Shown: piece by piece, positions 47,110 through 56,145 of the stretch
How the letters are laid out: every line of letters begins with the position of its first letter
Position numbering within the stretch: position 1 is the stretch's first letter
Source: Caulobacter sp. FWC2
GTDB taxonomy: Bacteria > Pseudomonadota > Alphaproteobacteria > Caulobacterales > Caulobacteraceae
Assembly: GCF_002742625.1 (NCBI RefSeq)
Contig: NZ_PEBF01000001.1
Location: 1,178,001 to 1,242,000, forward strand
Reading direction: 5' to 3'
Length of the DNA stretch: 64,000 nt
The notes under the pieces: generated by a model
Seen by the model: only the letters and a program-made list of their open reading frames with translations
Database searches by the model: none
Told to the model about the DNA's origin: nothing
Made by a program: the position numbers and the translations under genes

Positions 47110-48282
47110 ATGGCCTCTAACGCGACACACGCCTTCGCCCGCACCGACCGCACCGCGCTCGGCATCTGGTGGTGGACGACCGACAGATGGCTGCTGGGCG
47201 CGACGGCCCTGCTGGCCACGCTGGGCATGTTGCTGTCGTTCGCGTCCAGCCCGGCCGCGGCGCAGCGGATCGGCATTGACGACCAGTTCCATTTCGCGAT
47301 CCGCATGTGCTTCTTCGCCAGCGCCTCGTCGGTGCTGATGCTGATCGTGTCGATGCTGTCGCCCAAGGGGATCCGCCGCACGGCCTTCTTCATCTATATC
47401 GGGGCGATCGCGATCATGATCGCCTTGCCGTTCATCGGCCACAACGCCAAGGGCGCGACCCGCTGGCTGCAGTTCGGCGGCTTCACCCTGCAACCCTCCG
47501 AGTTCATGAAGCCGGCCCTGATCGTGCTGGTCTCGTGGATGTTCGCCGAGGGCCAGAAGGGCGAGGGGGTGCCGGGCGTCTCGATCGCCTTCCTGCTCTA
47601 TTTTATCGCCGTCGCCCTGCTGCTGATCCAGCCGGACGTGGGCCAGACCGTGCTGATCACCATCGCCTTCGGGGCGGCCTTCTGGATGGCCGGGGTGCCG
47701 ATCTCTTGGATCATGGGCCTGGGCGCGGTGGCGCTGGCGGGCCTGGCCTCGACCTACTTCCTGTTCGACCACGTGCACGCCCGGGTGCAGAAGTTCCTCA
47801 GCCCCGACCAGGCCGACACCCACCAGATCACCCGCGCCGCCGAGGCCATTCGCGCCGGCGGCTTCTTCGGTCGCGGTCCGGGCGAGGGCGTCATGAAGCG
47901 CCACGTGCCCGACCTGCACACCGATTTCATCTATTCGGTGGCGGCCGAGGAATACGGCCTGATCTTCTCGTGGGCCCTGATCGCCATCTTCGCCTTCCTG
48001 GTGGTGCGCGGGCTGTACAAGGCCATGAAGCTGAACGACCCGTTCGAGCAGGTCGCGGCCGCCGGTTTGTTCGTGCTGGTGGGGCAACAGGCCATCATCA
48101 ATATCGCCGTGAACTTGAACATGATCCCGACCAAGGGCATGACGCTTCCGTTCATCAGTTACGGGGGCTCCTCGATGCTCGCGATGGGTTTGACTTTGGG
48201 CATGGCCCTGGCCTTGGTGCGCAAGCGCCCCGGCGCCTATGGGGCGAGCGGCGAGTTCGGCCACGACGGCGCTTTCGCCTGA
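47110..48282 (+). CDS. ftsW: Septal peptidoglycan polymerase FtsW
   Basis: SEDS-family glycosyltransferase that polymerises lipid II at the septum with FtsI. 390 residues, about ten membrane segments. Motifs: HNAKGATRWLQFGGFTLQPS, LLIQPDVGQTVLIT (essential Asp), HTDFIYSVAAEEYGLI and NLNMIPTKGMTLPFISYGGS. Starts the second dcw block. TTAACC at 47083-47088, a CtrA half-site, lies about 25 bp upstream. murG follows after 1 bp. Confidence 0.97.
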   Translation: MASNATHAFARTDRTALGIWWWTTDRWLLGATALLATLGMLLSFASSPAAAQRIGIDDQFHFAIRMCFFASASSVLMLIVSMLSPKGIRRTAFFIYIGAIAIMIALPFIGHNAKGATRWLQFGGFTLQPSEFMKPALIVLVSWMFAEGQKGEGVPGVSIAFLLYFIAVALLLIQPDVGQTVLITIAFGAAFWMAGVPISWIMGLGAVALAGLASTYFLFDHVHARVQKFLSPDQADTHQITRAAEAIRAGGFFGRGPGEGVMKRHVPDLHTDFIYSVAAEEYGLIFSWALIAIFAFLVVRGLYKAMKLNDPFEQVAAAGLFVLVGQQAIINIAVNLNMIPTKGMTLPFISYGGSSMLAMGLTLGMALALVRKRPGAYGASGEFGHDGAFA

Positions 48283-48283
48283 G

Positions 48284-49369
48284 ATGAGCAAGCTGGCTGT
48301 CGTCGCCGCCGGAGGAACCGGCGGCCACATGTTCCCCGCCCAGGCGCTCTCTGAAGCCCTGTCGGCGCGCGGCTGGCGTATCGTGCTGGCCACGGACGAT
48401 CGCGGCGCGCTGTACGCCGACAAGTTCCCCGCCGAAGAGCGGCTGGCGCTGTCGGCCGCCACGGCCAAGTCCAACGATCCGCTGGGTATGATCCGGGCCG
48501 GCTTCACGGTCATGCAGGGCGTGCTGGAGGCCCGCGCGGCCTTCAAGCGCCTGGACCCGGCCGTCGTCGTCGGCTTCGGGGGCTATCCCGCCCTGCCGGC
48601 CTTGCTGGGCGCGCTGAGCCAGAAGCGCCCGACGGTGATCCACGAGCAGAACGCGGTCCTGGGTCGCGTGAACCGCTTCCTGGCCCCGCGTGTCGACGAG
48701 GTCGCCTGCGCCTTTCCGACGCTGCAGATGGCCAAGCCGGCCGTTAACGCACGCGCCCACGTCGTCGGCAATCCTGTGCGCCCGCCGGTGCGCGCGCTCT
48801 ACGATGTGCCCTATATCGCGCCGGAAGTGCAGCTGCGGATCCTCGTCACCGGCGGCAGCCAGGGGGCGCGCCTGCTGTCCGAACTGATCCCCGAGGCGGT
48901 GGCCAAGCTGCCCGAGGATATCCGTGGCCGCCTCAAGGTCTTCCAGCAGGCCCGCGCCGAGAGCATGGAAAGCGCCCGCAAGATCTATCGCAACGCCATG
49001 GTCGACTGCGAGGTCGCGCCGTTCTTCCGCGATATGGCGGGCTATCTGCGCCAGGCGCACCTGGTCGTCGGCCGCTCGGGCGCCTCGACCTGCACCGAGC
49101 TGGCCGTCGCCGGCCGGCCGTCGATCCTGGTGCCGCTGAAGATCGCCGCCGACGACCACCAGCGCTTCAACGCGCTGCTCTTGGAAGAGGCCGGAGGCGC
49201 TGCCGTCTGTCTCGAGGACGAGCTGACCGTCGACGCCATGGCCGGGGCCCTGAACGCCCTGCTCAAGAACCCCGAACGCCTGGCCAAGATGGCGGCCGGC
49301 GCCCGCTCGGTGGCCACGCCGAACGCGGCGGAGGAACTGGCGGATCTGGTGGAGCGGACAGCGCGCTAA
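48284..49369 (+). CDS. murG: UDP-GlcNAc:lipid I N-acetylglucosaminyltransferase
   Basis: Peripheral membrane GT-B enzyme that makes lipid II from lipid I. 361 residues. G-loops AAGGTGGHMFPAQAL (residues 7-21) and VTGGSQGARLLSELI; VVGFGGYPALPALL; HEQNAVLGRVNR; and VVGRSGASTCTELAVAGRPS near the UDP-GlcNAc site. A hairpin follows the stop. Confidence 0.97.
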   Translation: MSKLAVVAAGGTGGHMFPAQALSEALSARGWRIVLATDDRGALYADKFPAEERLALSAATAKSNDPLGMIRAGFTVMQGVLEARAAFKRLDPAVVVGFGGYPALPALLGALSQKRPTVIHEQNAVLGRVNRFLAPRVDEVACAFPTLQMAKPAVNARAHVVGNPVRPPVRALYDVPYIAPEVQLRILVTGGSQGARLLSELIPEAVAKLPEDIRGRLKVFQQARAESMESARKIYRNAMVDCEVAPFFRDMAGYLRQAHLVVGRSGASTCTELAVAGRPSILVPLKIAADDHQRFNALLLEEAGGAAVCLEDELTVDAMAGALNALLKNPERLAKMAAGARSVATPNAAEELADLVERTAR

Positions 49370-49396
49370 GCGCGGGCGCCGCAAGCACGCCCGCGC
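49370..49396 (+). terminator. Hairpin after murG
   Basis: GCGCGGGCG and CGCCCGCGC, perfect 9-bp arms with a 9-base loop, starting at the base after the murG stop. No U-tract. It separates murG from the convergent exported protein gene. Confidence 0.5.
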
Positions 49397-49408
49397 CGCG
49401 CTAGAGTG

Positions 49409-49690
49409 CTACTGGCGCGAGAAGGCCAGCATGTCCTCGGGCTTGATGGCCGTCGGGGCCTTCTTGCCGCTCAGGCCTTCCCACCAGGGGCAGCCGAGGG
49501 TCGAGTAGTAGTCGAAGCACTCGCCCCATTCCGGCGTGTTGCGCGGGAACTCCGGGTCACAGTTGTGCCAGGCCCATTCCACGCAGATCGGCGGCCGGGC
49601 GGCGGCCGGCGTGACCAGGATCACGCCGTTGGCCAGGGCGGCCGAGGCGACCGCGGCGCAGATGGATTTCCAACGAAGGCTAGACTTCAT
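49409..49690 (-). CDS. Small exported Cys/Trp-rich protein
   Basis: 93 residues with a clear Sec signal peptide (MKSSLRWKSICAAVASAALA to PAAA-RPP). The mature part is about 60 residues with four cysteines (PICVEWAWHNCD, WGECFDYYSTLGCPWW) and many aromatics, fitting a small disulfide-bonded periplasmic protein. Function unknown. One of three exported proteins inserted between murG and murC. Confidence 0.6.
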   Translation of the reverse strand: MKSSLRWKSICAAVASAALANGVILVTPAAARPPICVEWAWHNCDPEFPRNTPEWGECFDYYSTLGCPWWEGLSGKKAPTAIKPEDMLAFSRQ

Positions 49691-49788
49691 CTGATGTCCT
49701 CCTTCCTCACCATGAGGATGGCGGGAGCATCCGCCCGCGTCGCGTGGCGATTCAATCTCAAGATGTGAAATGGATATTTCTATCCAAG

Positions 49789-49800
49789 GTTAAGCTTAAC
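49789..49800. repeat. 12-bp palindrome in an AT-rich divergent intergenic region
   Basis: GTTAAGCTTAAC, self-complementary, preceded by GGATA-TTTC-TATCC (49772-49785). It lies between the divergent exported protein genes at 49690 and 49929 in a clearly AT-rich stretch and contains two TTAA half-sites. Confidence 0.45.
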
Positions 49801-49928
49801 ATCGCTTCGGCGTTAAGGTGAATCCTGAAATTGTAATGCGTAAAATGCCCTCAAAGATTGATTTGAGCGGCGATGTGGCGGACGGTCGGACCGCGCGCTT
49901 TTCGCGCGCTCAAGATGGGAGAGTTTCG

Positions 49929-50207
49929 ATGACCATCCGCATTCGAGCTGTTCTGGCCGGCGCCGCCGCCTTCATCGCCCTGGGCGCTCCGGTCGCCATG
50001 GCCGAGGATCCGCTGACCGCCTACACCTACACCTACTACGCCGACGCGGAGAAAACGGTGTACCTGGGAGAGGTCAGCGACCGGGGCTGCGGCCAATCGG
50101 GCAGCTACATCTATGTCCTCCGCGCCCAGGTGCCGTCGCCGTATTACGACGCGACGCCGATCTATGTCTGCACGGGCGGTGGCCCTTACCTTCCGCCGGA
50201 GTGGTAG
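49929..50207 (+). CDS. Small exported protein
   Basis: 92 residues with a signal peptide (MTIRIRAVLAGAAAFIALGA to AMA-EDP). Mature part about 66 residues, rich in Tyr and Thr (TAYTYTYYADAEKTVYLGEV) with two cysteines (GCGQSG, YVCTGGG). Similar Tyr-rich short DUF6289-type proteins occur in many bacteria; function unknown. GGGAGAG precedes the ATG at 49929; the longer reading from 49818 is AT-rich leader. Confidence 0.6.
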   Translation: MTIRIRAVLAGAAAFIALGAPVAMAEDPLTAYTYTYYADAEKTVYLGEVSDRGCGQSGSYIYVLRAQVPSPYYDATPIYVCTGGGPYLPPEW

Positions 50208-50231
50208 GTTCAAAAGGGTCCGGCGCGGAAC

Positions 50232-50741
50232 TCAGGGCTCCGCGCCGGTCTCGATCAGCGGGCGCGCGAGCTTGACGGCCTCCTCGACGCTGCTCGCCAC
50301 GGGAACCTTCGCGAAGGGCTTCCAGCCGTCGCAGACGACCTTCAGCACGGCCTCGTCGGTTCCCCCGCTGGCGGGGACCCCAGCCGGGCGGCGGTCGCCC
50401 ATCACCGGACCCTCGCGGCCGGTGGCGCGCAGGCTGGAAAAGCCGGCGTGAGCCAGGGTGCGGGCCGGGCAGTCGATGACCTCGTTACGCCAGCCGCCCC
50501 AATAGGCCTCGCCGGCCACTTGGAAGTCGGCCTCGGCCACCTGCAGCACACGGACGTGTACGGCCGAGCCTTCAGGCTGGCGGCTGGTCATGTCCACGAA
50601 GCTGGCGAAACGGCCAACATCGGCCAGGCGCAGCTCAAGCGGGGCGGGAGAGGGCGCCTGGGCCAGAACGGGCGCTGTCCACACCATGAGGGCCAGGAGG
50701 GCGTTTCCCACCGCGCGGAATTGGTCTAATCGGCTTTTCAT
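50232..50741 (-). CDS. Exported protein of unknown function
   Basis: 169 residues with a signal peptide ([20 protein letters not shown] to LAQ-APS). Mature region [40 protein letters not shown] and [14 protein letters not shown], with two cysteines. No family recognised. Its ATG overlaps the murC ATG on the opposite strand in the palindrome CATG, so its leader lies inside murC coding DNA. No convincing Shine-Dalgarno. Confidence 0.6.
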   Translation of the reverse strand: MKSRLDQFRAVGNALLALMVWTAPVLAQAPSPAPLELRLADVGRFASFVDMTSRQPEGSAVHVRVLQVAEADFQVAGEAYWGGWRNEVIDCPARTLAHAGFSSLRATGREGPVMGDRRPAGVPASGGTDEAVLKVVCDGWKPFAKVPVASSVEEAVKLARPLIETGAEP

Positions 50742-52158
50742 GATCCAGCGTCGACGCCCCGTCCCCTTCGAACTCGGCCCCGTGCACTTCATCGGCATCG
50801 GCGGCATTGGCATGTCCGGCATCGCCGAGATCATGCTGCGTATCGGCTACACCGTTCAGGGCAGCGACGCCAAGGCCAGCGCCAACACGGAGCGGCTGGA
50901 AAAGCTGGGCGCGCGCATTTTCGTCGGCCATGACGCGGCCCACGTCGAGGGCGCCTCGGCCATCGTCTATTCCACGGCGGTCAAGGCGGATAATCCCGAG
51001 ATGGTCGCCGGCCGCGACAAGCGCCTGCCGCTGGTCCGTCGCGCCGAGATGCTGGCCGAGCTGATGCGCCTGCAGTTCTCGGTCGCCGTCGGCGGCACGC
51101 ACGGCAAGACGACGACGACCTCGATGGTCGCGGCGCTGCTGGACGCCGGCGGCCTTGATCCCACCGTGGTCAACGGCGGCATCATCAACGCCTACGGCAC
51201 CAACGCCAAGGTCGGCGAGGGCGACTGGATCGTCGTCGAGGCCGACGAGAGCGACGGCTCGTTCCTGCGCCTGAAGTCGACGGTGGCCATCGTCACCAAT
51301 ATCGACGCCGAGCACCTGGACCACTGGGGCGACTTCGACGCAGTCAAGAAGGGCTTCCAGGACTTCATCCAGAACATCCCGTTCTACGGCTTCGCGGCGG
51401 TCTGCATCGACCACCCGGAAGTCCAGGCCCTGACCTCGCGGATCGAGAACCGCCGCCTTGTCACCTACGGGACCAATCCGCAGGCCGAGGTGCGGGTCTC
51501 CAACATCGAGATGGGTCCGGAAGGCAGCAAGTTCGACATCCTGATCTCGCCTCTGTCGGGTGACCTGGTCCTCTACGAGGGCCTGAAAATGCCGATGGCC
51601 GGCCACCACAACGTGCTGAACGCCACCGCAGCCGTAGCTGTGGCCCGCGAACTCAGCGTGGACGCGGAGTCGATCCGCAAGGGTCTGGCGGGCTTCGGCG
51701 GGGTCAAGCGCCGCTTCACCACCACGGGCGTGGCCAACGGCATCCGCGTTGTGGACGACTACGGCCACCACCCGGTCGAGATCGCCGCCGTGCTGAAGGC
51801 CGCCCGCGCGGTCTCGACGGGCAAGGTCATCGCCGTGGTCCAACCGCACCGCTACACCCGCCTGCGTGACCTGATGACCGAGTTCAGCAGCTGCTTCAAC
51901 GACGCCGATACGGTGATCGTCGCCGATGTCTACACGGCCGGCGAGCAGCCGATCGAGGGCGTCGACCGCGACCATCTGGTCGAGGGCCTCAAGAAGTTCG
52001 GCCACCGGCGCGCCCTGCCGCTGGAGAGCCCGGCGGCCCTGCCGGCCTTGATCGCGGCCGAGGCGACCAGCGGCGATCTCGTCGTCCTGCTCGGTGCGGG
52101 CGACATCACTTCGTGGTCCTACGCCCTGCCGGGGCAGCTGGAAGCGCTGGCCAAGTGA
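50740..52158 (+). CDS. murC: UDP-N-acetylmuramate--L-alanine ligase
   Basis: First amino-acid ligase of peptidoglycan precursor synthesis. 472 residues. [19 protein letters not shown] at the N terminus, ATP loop [15 protein letters not shown] (about residue 117), [25 protein letters not shown] and [15 protein letters not shown] (about 337). The ATG at 50740 has no Shine-Dalgarno and is shared with the divergent gene. Its promoter must lie within the 50232-50741 gene. GTGA overlap with the 91-residue membrane protein. Confidence 0.96.
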   Translation: MIQRRRPVPFELGPVHFIGIGGIGMSGIAEIMLRIGYTVQGSDAKASANTERLEKLGARIFVGHDAAHVEGASAIVYSTAVKADNPEMVAGRDKRLPLVRRAEMLAELMRLQFSVAVGGTHGKTTTTSMVAALLDAGGLDPTVVNGGIINAYGTNAKVGEGDWIVVEADESDGSFLRLKSTVAIVTNIDAEHLDHWGDFDAVKKGFQDFIQNIPFYGFAAVCIDHPEVQALTSRIENRRLVTYGTNPQAEVRVSNIEMGPEGSKFDILISPLSGDLVLYEGLKMPMAGHHNVLNATAAVAVARELSVDAESIRKGLAGFGGVKRRFTTTGVANGIRVVDDYGHHPVEIAAVLKAARAVSTGKVIAVVQPHRYTRLRDLMTEFSSCFNDADTVIVADVYTAGEQPIEGVDRDHLVEGLKKFGHRRALPLESPAALPALIAAEATSGDLVVLLGAGDITSWSYALPGQLEALAK

Positions 52159-52430
52159 GGATCAACCGCTGGATCGCGACCAAGGCCGCGATTGTCGTCG
52201 CGGTGATCGCTTACCTGGCCGGAAGCTGGTGGTTCACCAAGCTGCTGACGACGGAGCGCCCCAAGGCGCCCGACGGTCCGTTCGTCGTGGCGCTGAAGCA
52301 GCCCGGCGGCGTCACCTATGTCACGCCCTTCGAGCACGGGGCGCACGTCGGCCTGATCGTCGTCGGCATCCTGCTGGTCTTGGCCTGGTGGATGGTCGAG
52401 CACTTTGAGAAACGGTCCAGGACGCGCTAG
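52155..52430 (+). CDS. 91-residue membrane protein between murC and murB
   Basis: Begins at a GTG inside the murC stop (GTGAGGATC). Two hydrophobic segments: [20 protein letters not shown] (residues 11-30) and [20 protein letters not shown] (64-83), with a short periplasmic loop. Function unknown. Translational coupling with murC and closeness to murB suggest co-expression with precursor synthesis. Confidence 0.7.
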   Translation: MRINRWIATKAAIVVAVIAYLAGSWWFTKLLTTERPKAPDGPFVVALKQPGGVTYVTPFEHGAHVGLIVVGILLVLAWWMVEHFEKRSRTR

Positions 52431-52440
52431 AGGCTCTCGC

Positions 52441-53343
52441 ATGAGCTGGAAAACCAATCTCCCGACCGTCCGCGGCAAGCTGCTGATCAATGAGCCCCTG
52501 GCGCCGTTCACCTGGTTCCGCGTGGGCGGCCCGGCTGACGTGGTGTTCCTGCCGGCCGACGAGCAGGATCTGTCGGACTTCCTGAAGGCCCTGGACCCGG
52601 CCGTACCGGTCTTGGCCATCGGCGTGGGCTCGAACCTGTTGGTCCGCGACGGCGGTGTCGAGGGTGTGATCATCCGGCTGGGCAAGGGCTTCAACGGCGT
52701 CGAGCCGTTGGGCGACAATCGCATCAAGGCCGGCTCGGCCGTGCCGGACGCCATCCTGGCCCGCAAGGCGGCCGAGGCGGGCATAGCGGGGCTGGAGTTC
52801 TACGCCGGAATCCCCGGCACGATTGGCGGCGCGGTGATCATGAACGCCGGCTGCTACGGCTCCGAGACCGTCAATGTCATCAAGTCCGCGCGGGTGATAA
52901 ACCGCCAGGGCGAGGTCAGCGAAATCTCAGGTGAGGGCTTCGGCTATACCTATCGCCACAGCGACCTGATGGGGGCGGACCTGATCGTGCTGGACGCGAT
53001 CTACGAAGGGACCGCCGACGAGCCAGAGGCGATCAAGGCCCGCATGGCCGAGATCACCAGCCGCCGCGAGACCACCCAGCCGATCCGCGAGAAGACCGGC
53101 GGCTCGACCTTCAAGAACCCGCCGGGCCACTCGTCCTGGAAGCTGGTCGACGAGGCCGGTTGGCGCGGTAAGCCCTTTGGTGGCGCGATGTTCTCGCCGC
53201 TGCACAGCAACTTCCTGATCAACACCGGCGAGGCGACCGCCGCCGACCTGGAAGGCCTGGGCGAGGCCGTTCGCGCCGACGTCAAGGAGAAGACCGGCGT
53301 GCAGCTGGACTGGGAGATCAAGCGGATCGGGCGCCCGTCCTAG
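52441..53343 (+). CDS. murB: UDP-N-acetylenolpyruvoylglucosamine reductase
   Basis: FAD enzyme reducing UDP-GlcNAc-enolpyruvate to UDP-MurNAc. 300 residues. [46 protein letters not shown], and [20 protein letters not shown] with the proton-donor serine of GSTFKNP. The arrangement with a YRHS motif (YTYRHSDL) fits the common bacterial type. ATG at 52441, 10 bp after the previous stop. Confidence 0.97.
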   Translation: MSWKTNLPTVRGKLLINEPLAPFTWFRVGGPADVVFLPADEQDLSDFLKALDPAVPVLAIGVGSNLLVRDGGVEGVIIRLGKGFNGVEPLGDNRIKAGSAVPDAILARKAAEAGIAGLEFYAGIPGTIGGAVIMNAGCYGSETVNVIKSARVINRQGEVSEISGEGFGYTYRHSDLMGADLIVLDAIYEGTADEPEAIKARMAEITSRRETTQPIREKTGGSTFKNPPGHSSWKLVDEAGWRGKPFGGAMFSPLHSNFLINTGEATAADLEGLGEAVRADVKEKTGVQLDWEIKRIGRPS

Positions 53344-53392
53344 AACCCTTTAGCTTTAGATGGAAACATCTAAAGCGTTCAGAAGGGCTCTA
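53341..53392. repeat. Palindromic repeat, first of a pair after murB
   Basis: Outer arms TAGAACCCTT and AAGGGCTCTA (one mismatch), inner arms CTTTAGATG and CATCTAAAG around GAAA. The core GATGGAAACATC is identical to that at 7411-7462. It begins within the murB stop codon. Confidence 0.8.
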
Positions 53393-53403
53393 AATGTTTG
53401 AAT

Positions 53404-53457
53404 CTAGAGCCTGTTTATCCGGTTTAGATGGTCCCATCTAAACCGGACAGGCTCTAG
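53404..53457. repeat. Palindromic repeat, second of a pair after murB
   Basis: Outer arms CTAGAGCCTGT and ACAGGCTCTAG, inner arms CCGGTTTAGATGG and CCATCTAAACCGG, a nearly perfect hairpin. Lies 11 bp after the first element. Confidence 0.85.
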
Positions 53458-53555
53458 CGGCGCCCCTCGCCTGTATGACAGTTCGGCGCAATGCTGACTC
53501 CCCCTGGCGTGGAGCGGTGCTATGACTCCCGCGCCATTGGGGAGAATCCTTGCTC

Positions 53556-55007
53556 ATGTACCGTCGCTTACTGGCCGCCACCGCAGCGCTCGCCCTGCTT
53601 TCGGGCGCCGCCCACGCTGAATCTTCCAAGTCGGCCAAGGCTGCGACCGTCGCGCCGAAGCCCGTCGATCCCGTCGCCACGGCCGAGGCCCTGCGCGACA
53701 AGGCCCTGCTGGACCGCACCGCCTGGGACGTCACCGAAGACCTGACCACCACTATCGGTCCGCGCCTCGTCGGCTCGCCAGCCATGGAGCGCGCCAAGGA
53801 CTGGGGCGTGGCCAAGCTGAAGGCCCTGGGCTTCACCGACGTGAAGGTCGAGCAGTTCGCCAAGTCGTCGTGGACGCGCGGTGAAGAAAGCGCCGAGCTG
53901 GTCGGCCCGTATCCGATGAAGCTGTCGATCGTCGGCCTGGGCCGCACGGTCCCGACCCCGCCCGAGGGCATCGAGGCCGACGTCGCCCTGTTCCGCACCT
54001 TCGCCGAGCTGATGGCCGCGCCGGAAAGCGCCGTGAAGGGCAAGATCGTCGTCATCACTCAGCCGATGGTCCGCACGCAGGACGCCTCGGGTTACGGCGT
54101 GGCCGGCATTTCGCGCCGCGCCGGCCCGACCGAAGCCGCCAAGCGCGGCGCCGTGGCCGTGCTGATCCGCTCGATCTCGACCTCGGACTCGACCGTGCCG
54201 CACACCGGCGTCACCGCGTTCGGCGACGGCGTCTCTACCGTGCCGTCCGCCGCCCTGGGCGTGCCGGAGGCCGAGCAGCTGGAGCGCCTGGCCAAGAAAG
54301 GCCCGCTGCGCATCAAGCTTAAGCTGGCCTCGACCGTCGATCCTAACGACGTCGCCTGGAACATCTCGGGCGAGATCAAGGGCTCGGAGAAGCCGGACGA
54401 AGTCATCGTCATCGGCGGCCACCTGGACAGCTGGGACGTCGGCACGGGCGCTCTGGACGACGCCACGGGCATCGGCATCACCACGGCCGTCGGCAAGCTG
54501 ATCGGCGACCTGCCCAAGCATCCCAAGCGCACCATCCGCGTCGTGATGTGGGGCTCGGAAGAGAGCGGCGGTTCGTCGGAAGCCTATCTGGCCGCGCATA
54601 AGGACGAGGTCGCCAAGATCGTCCTGGCCGGCGAGAGCGACGAGGGCGCGGACAATATCTTCTCGCTGAAGCTGCCGGCCGGCGCTCAGGGCACGCCGTT
54701 CGCGACCACGGTCGCCAACGTGCTGATGCCGCTGAAGATCATTGTGGCGCGCGAAGCGGCCCGTGGCGGCGGCGCCGACATCTCGGGCCTGGAGGCCGCC
54801 GGCGTGCCGTCGGTCGAGATGCGCCAGGACGCCAACCGCTACTTCGACTACCACCACACCATGGACGACACCCTCAACAAGGTGCGTCCGAACGAGCTGG
54901 CGCAGAACGTCGCCGCCTGGGTCAGCCTGATCTACCTGGTGGCCGAGACGGACGTGGACTTCCGCGCCCTGAAGGCCGCTGCGCCTGCCGCGCCGGCGGG
55001 GCGGTAA
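53556..55007 (+). CDS. M28 family Zn metallopeptidase, exported
   Basis: 483 residues with a signal peptide (YRRLLAATAALALLSGAAHA-ES). A PA-like domain (about 130-240) precedes the M28 peptidase: zinc-site motifs IGGHLDSWDVGTGALDDATG, MWGSEESGGSSEAYL, ESDEGADN and the last histidine in YFDYHHTMDDTLN. Glutamate carboxypeptidase or aminopeptidase activity on peptides is likely. GGGGAG at 53539-53544 fits either the ATG at 53556 or a TTG at 53550. It is inserted between murB and ddl and flanked by repeats on both sides. Confidence 0.88.
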   Translation: MYRRLLAATAALALLSGAAHAESSKSAKAATVAPKPVDPVATAEALRDKALLDRTAWDVTEDLTTTIGPRLVGSPAMERAKDWGVAKLKALGFTDVKVEQFAKSSWTRGEESAELVGPYPMKLSIVGLGRTVPTPPEGIEADVALFRTFAELMAAPESAVKGKIVVITQPMVRTQDASGYGVAGISRRAGPTEAAKRGAVAVLIRSISTSDSTVPHTGVTAFGDGVSTVPSAALGVPEAEQLERLAKKGPLRIKLKLASTVDPNDVAWNISGEIKGSEKPDEVIVIGGHLDSWDVGTGALDDATGIGITTAVGKLIGDLPKHPKRTIRVVMWGSEESGGSSEAYLAAHKDEVAKIVLAGESDEGADNIFSLKLPAGAQGTPFATTVANVLMPLKIIVAREAARGGGADISGLEAAGVPSVEMRQDANRYFDYHHTMDDTLNKVRPNELAQNVAAWVSLIYLVAETDVDFRALKAAAPAAPAGR

Positions 55008-55025
55008 GCGACTGACTCCGCTCTT

Positions 55026-55157
55026 CCTTCCCCCTTGATGGGGGAAGGGTAGGGATGGGGGTGTTGGCAGGGCCTTTCCGCCTCTCTAGGAAGGGCTTCC
55101 AAGGCGTCCGACGCGGCGCCGCACCCCCACCCAACCCTCCCCCATCGAGGGGGAGGG
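55026..55157. repeat. MITE-like inverted repeat element between the peptidase and ddl
   Basis: About 132 bp. Terminal arms of about 36-38 bp (55026-55063 and 55122-55157) are near complements: CTTGATGGGGGAAGGGTAGG on the left, CTCCCCCATCGAGGGGGAGG on the right. An inner hairpin GGGCCTTTCC/GGAAGGGCTTCC lies at about 55070-55100. No coding capacity. Such elements are typical of Caulobacter intergenic DNA. Confidence 0.8.
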
Positions 55158-55173
55158 CTCATCGAGCGCCTCC

Positions 55174-56145
55174 ATGACCCAGCCGACTTCCAACGCCCCT
55201 TTGGCCGGCCGCCATATCGCCGTCCTGCTCGGCGGCCCTTCTTCGGAACGGCAGGTCAGCCTGGTGTCGGGCCGCGAATGCGCCGATGCGCTGGAGCGGC
55301 TGGGCGCCAAGGTCTCGCGGATCGACCCGGGCGCCGACGTCGCCCAGGTGCTGACCGCCACAAAGCCCGACATGGTCTTCAACGCCCTGCATGGCGAATG
55401 GGGCGAGGACGGCTGCGTCCAGGGCGTGCTGGAAACCCTGAAGCTGCCCTACACCCACTCGGGCGTGCTGGCCTCCGCTCTGGCGATGGACAAGGCCAAG
55501 GCCAAGGCTGTGCTGGCGGCCGCCGGGGTGATCGTTCCGGGTGGCGGCCTCTACAACCGACACGATGTCGCGCGCGACCATGTGTTGCAGCCCCCCTATG
55601 TCGTGAAGCCCAATGCCGAGGGTTCGTCGGTCGGCGTCTTCCTGGTGTTCGAGGGCGCGAACCGTCCGCCGGTAGAACTTTCCGCGCCGACCTGGAGTTT
55701 CGGCGAGGAAGTGATGGTCGAACCGTACATCCGGGGATTGGAATTGGCCGTCGCGGTGTTGGGCGAGTCAAAAGGTCCCAGGGCGCTGGCGGTAACAGAT
55801 ATCCGTGCATCCACAGGTTTCTACGACTACGAAGCCAAGTACTCCGAGGGCGGTTCAATCCACGTTCTACCGGCCCCAATCCCTGATGGCGTAAGGGATC
55901 GCGCCATGCGGATGGCCGAGCTGGCCCATACCGCTCTTGGTTGCCAAGGGGTGACTCGGTCGGACTTCCGTTATGACGACATTAACGACCTTCTGGTCCT
56001 TCTAGAGGTCAACACGCAGCCCGGCATGACGCCGACCTCGCTCGCTCCCGAGCAGGCCGCCCACGTCGGGATCCCGTTTGACCAGTTAGTTCTATGGATC
56101 GTGGAGGACGCTTATGCCCGCTGTAGTGCGGGGGGGACCGCCTAA
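55174..56145 (+). CDS. ddlB: D-alanine--D-alanine ligase
   Basis: ATP-grasp enzyme making D-Ala-D-Ala for MurF. 323 residues. [54 protein letters not shown] and the metal-site [14 protein letters not shown] are present. From about 55680 to the end, codon choice is visibly less GC-biased (AAA, AGG, GTA, TCA, CCA codons) than in neighbours. This stretch also holds a CtrA box (55971-55986) and a GANTC site. The last 32 bp overlap ftsQ. Confidence 0.95.
   Translation: MTQPTSNAPLAGRHIAVLLGGPSSERQVSLVSGRECADALERLGAKVSRIDPGADVAQVLTATKPDMVFNALHGEWGEDGCVQGVLETLKLPYTHSGVLASALAMDKAKAKAVLAAAGVIVPGGGLYNRHDVARDHVLQPPYVVKPNAEGSSVGVFLVFEGANRPPVELSAPTWSFGEEVMVEPYIRGLELAVAVLGESKGPRALAVTDIRASTGFYDYEAKYSEGGSIHVLPAPIPDGVRDRAMRMAELAHTALGCQGVTRSDFRYDDINDLLVLLEVNTQPGMTPTSLAPEQAAHVGIPFDQLVLWIVEDAYARCSAGGTA
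55953..55986 (+). promoter_or_regulatory. CtrA box and GANTC site inside ddlB, ftsQA promoter
   Basis: GACTC (55953-55957) is a CcrM site; TTAT-GACGACA-TTAAC (55971-55986) is one mismatch from the CtrA box TTAA-N7-TTAAC. They lie about 130-160 bp before the ftsQ start. In C. crescentus a CtrA-activated ftsQA promoter is known in this position. Confidence 0.65.

Noticed and set aside
55026..55157. Insertion sequence
   Set aside because: Inverted repeats are present but there is no transposase frame or clear target duplication; kept as a MITE-like repeat.
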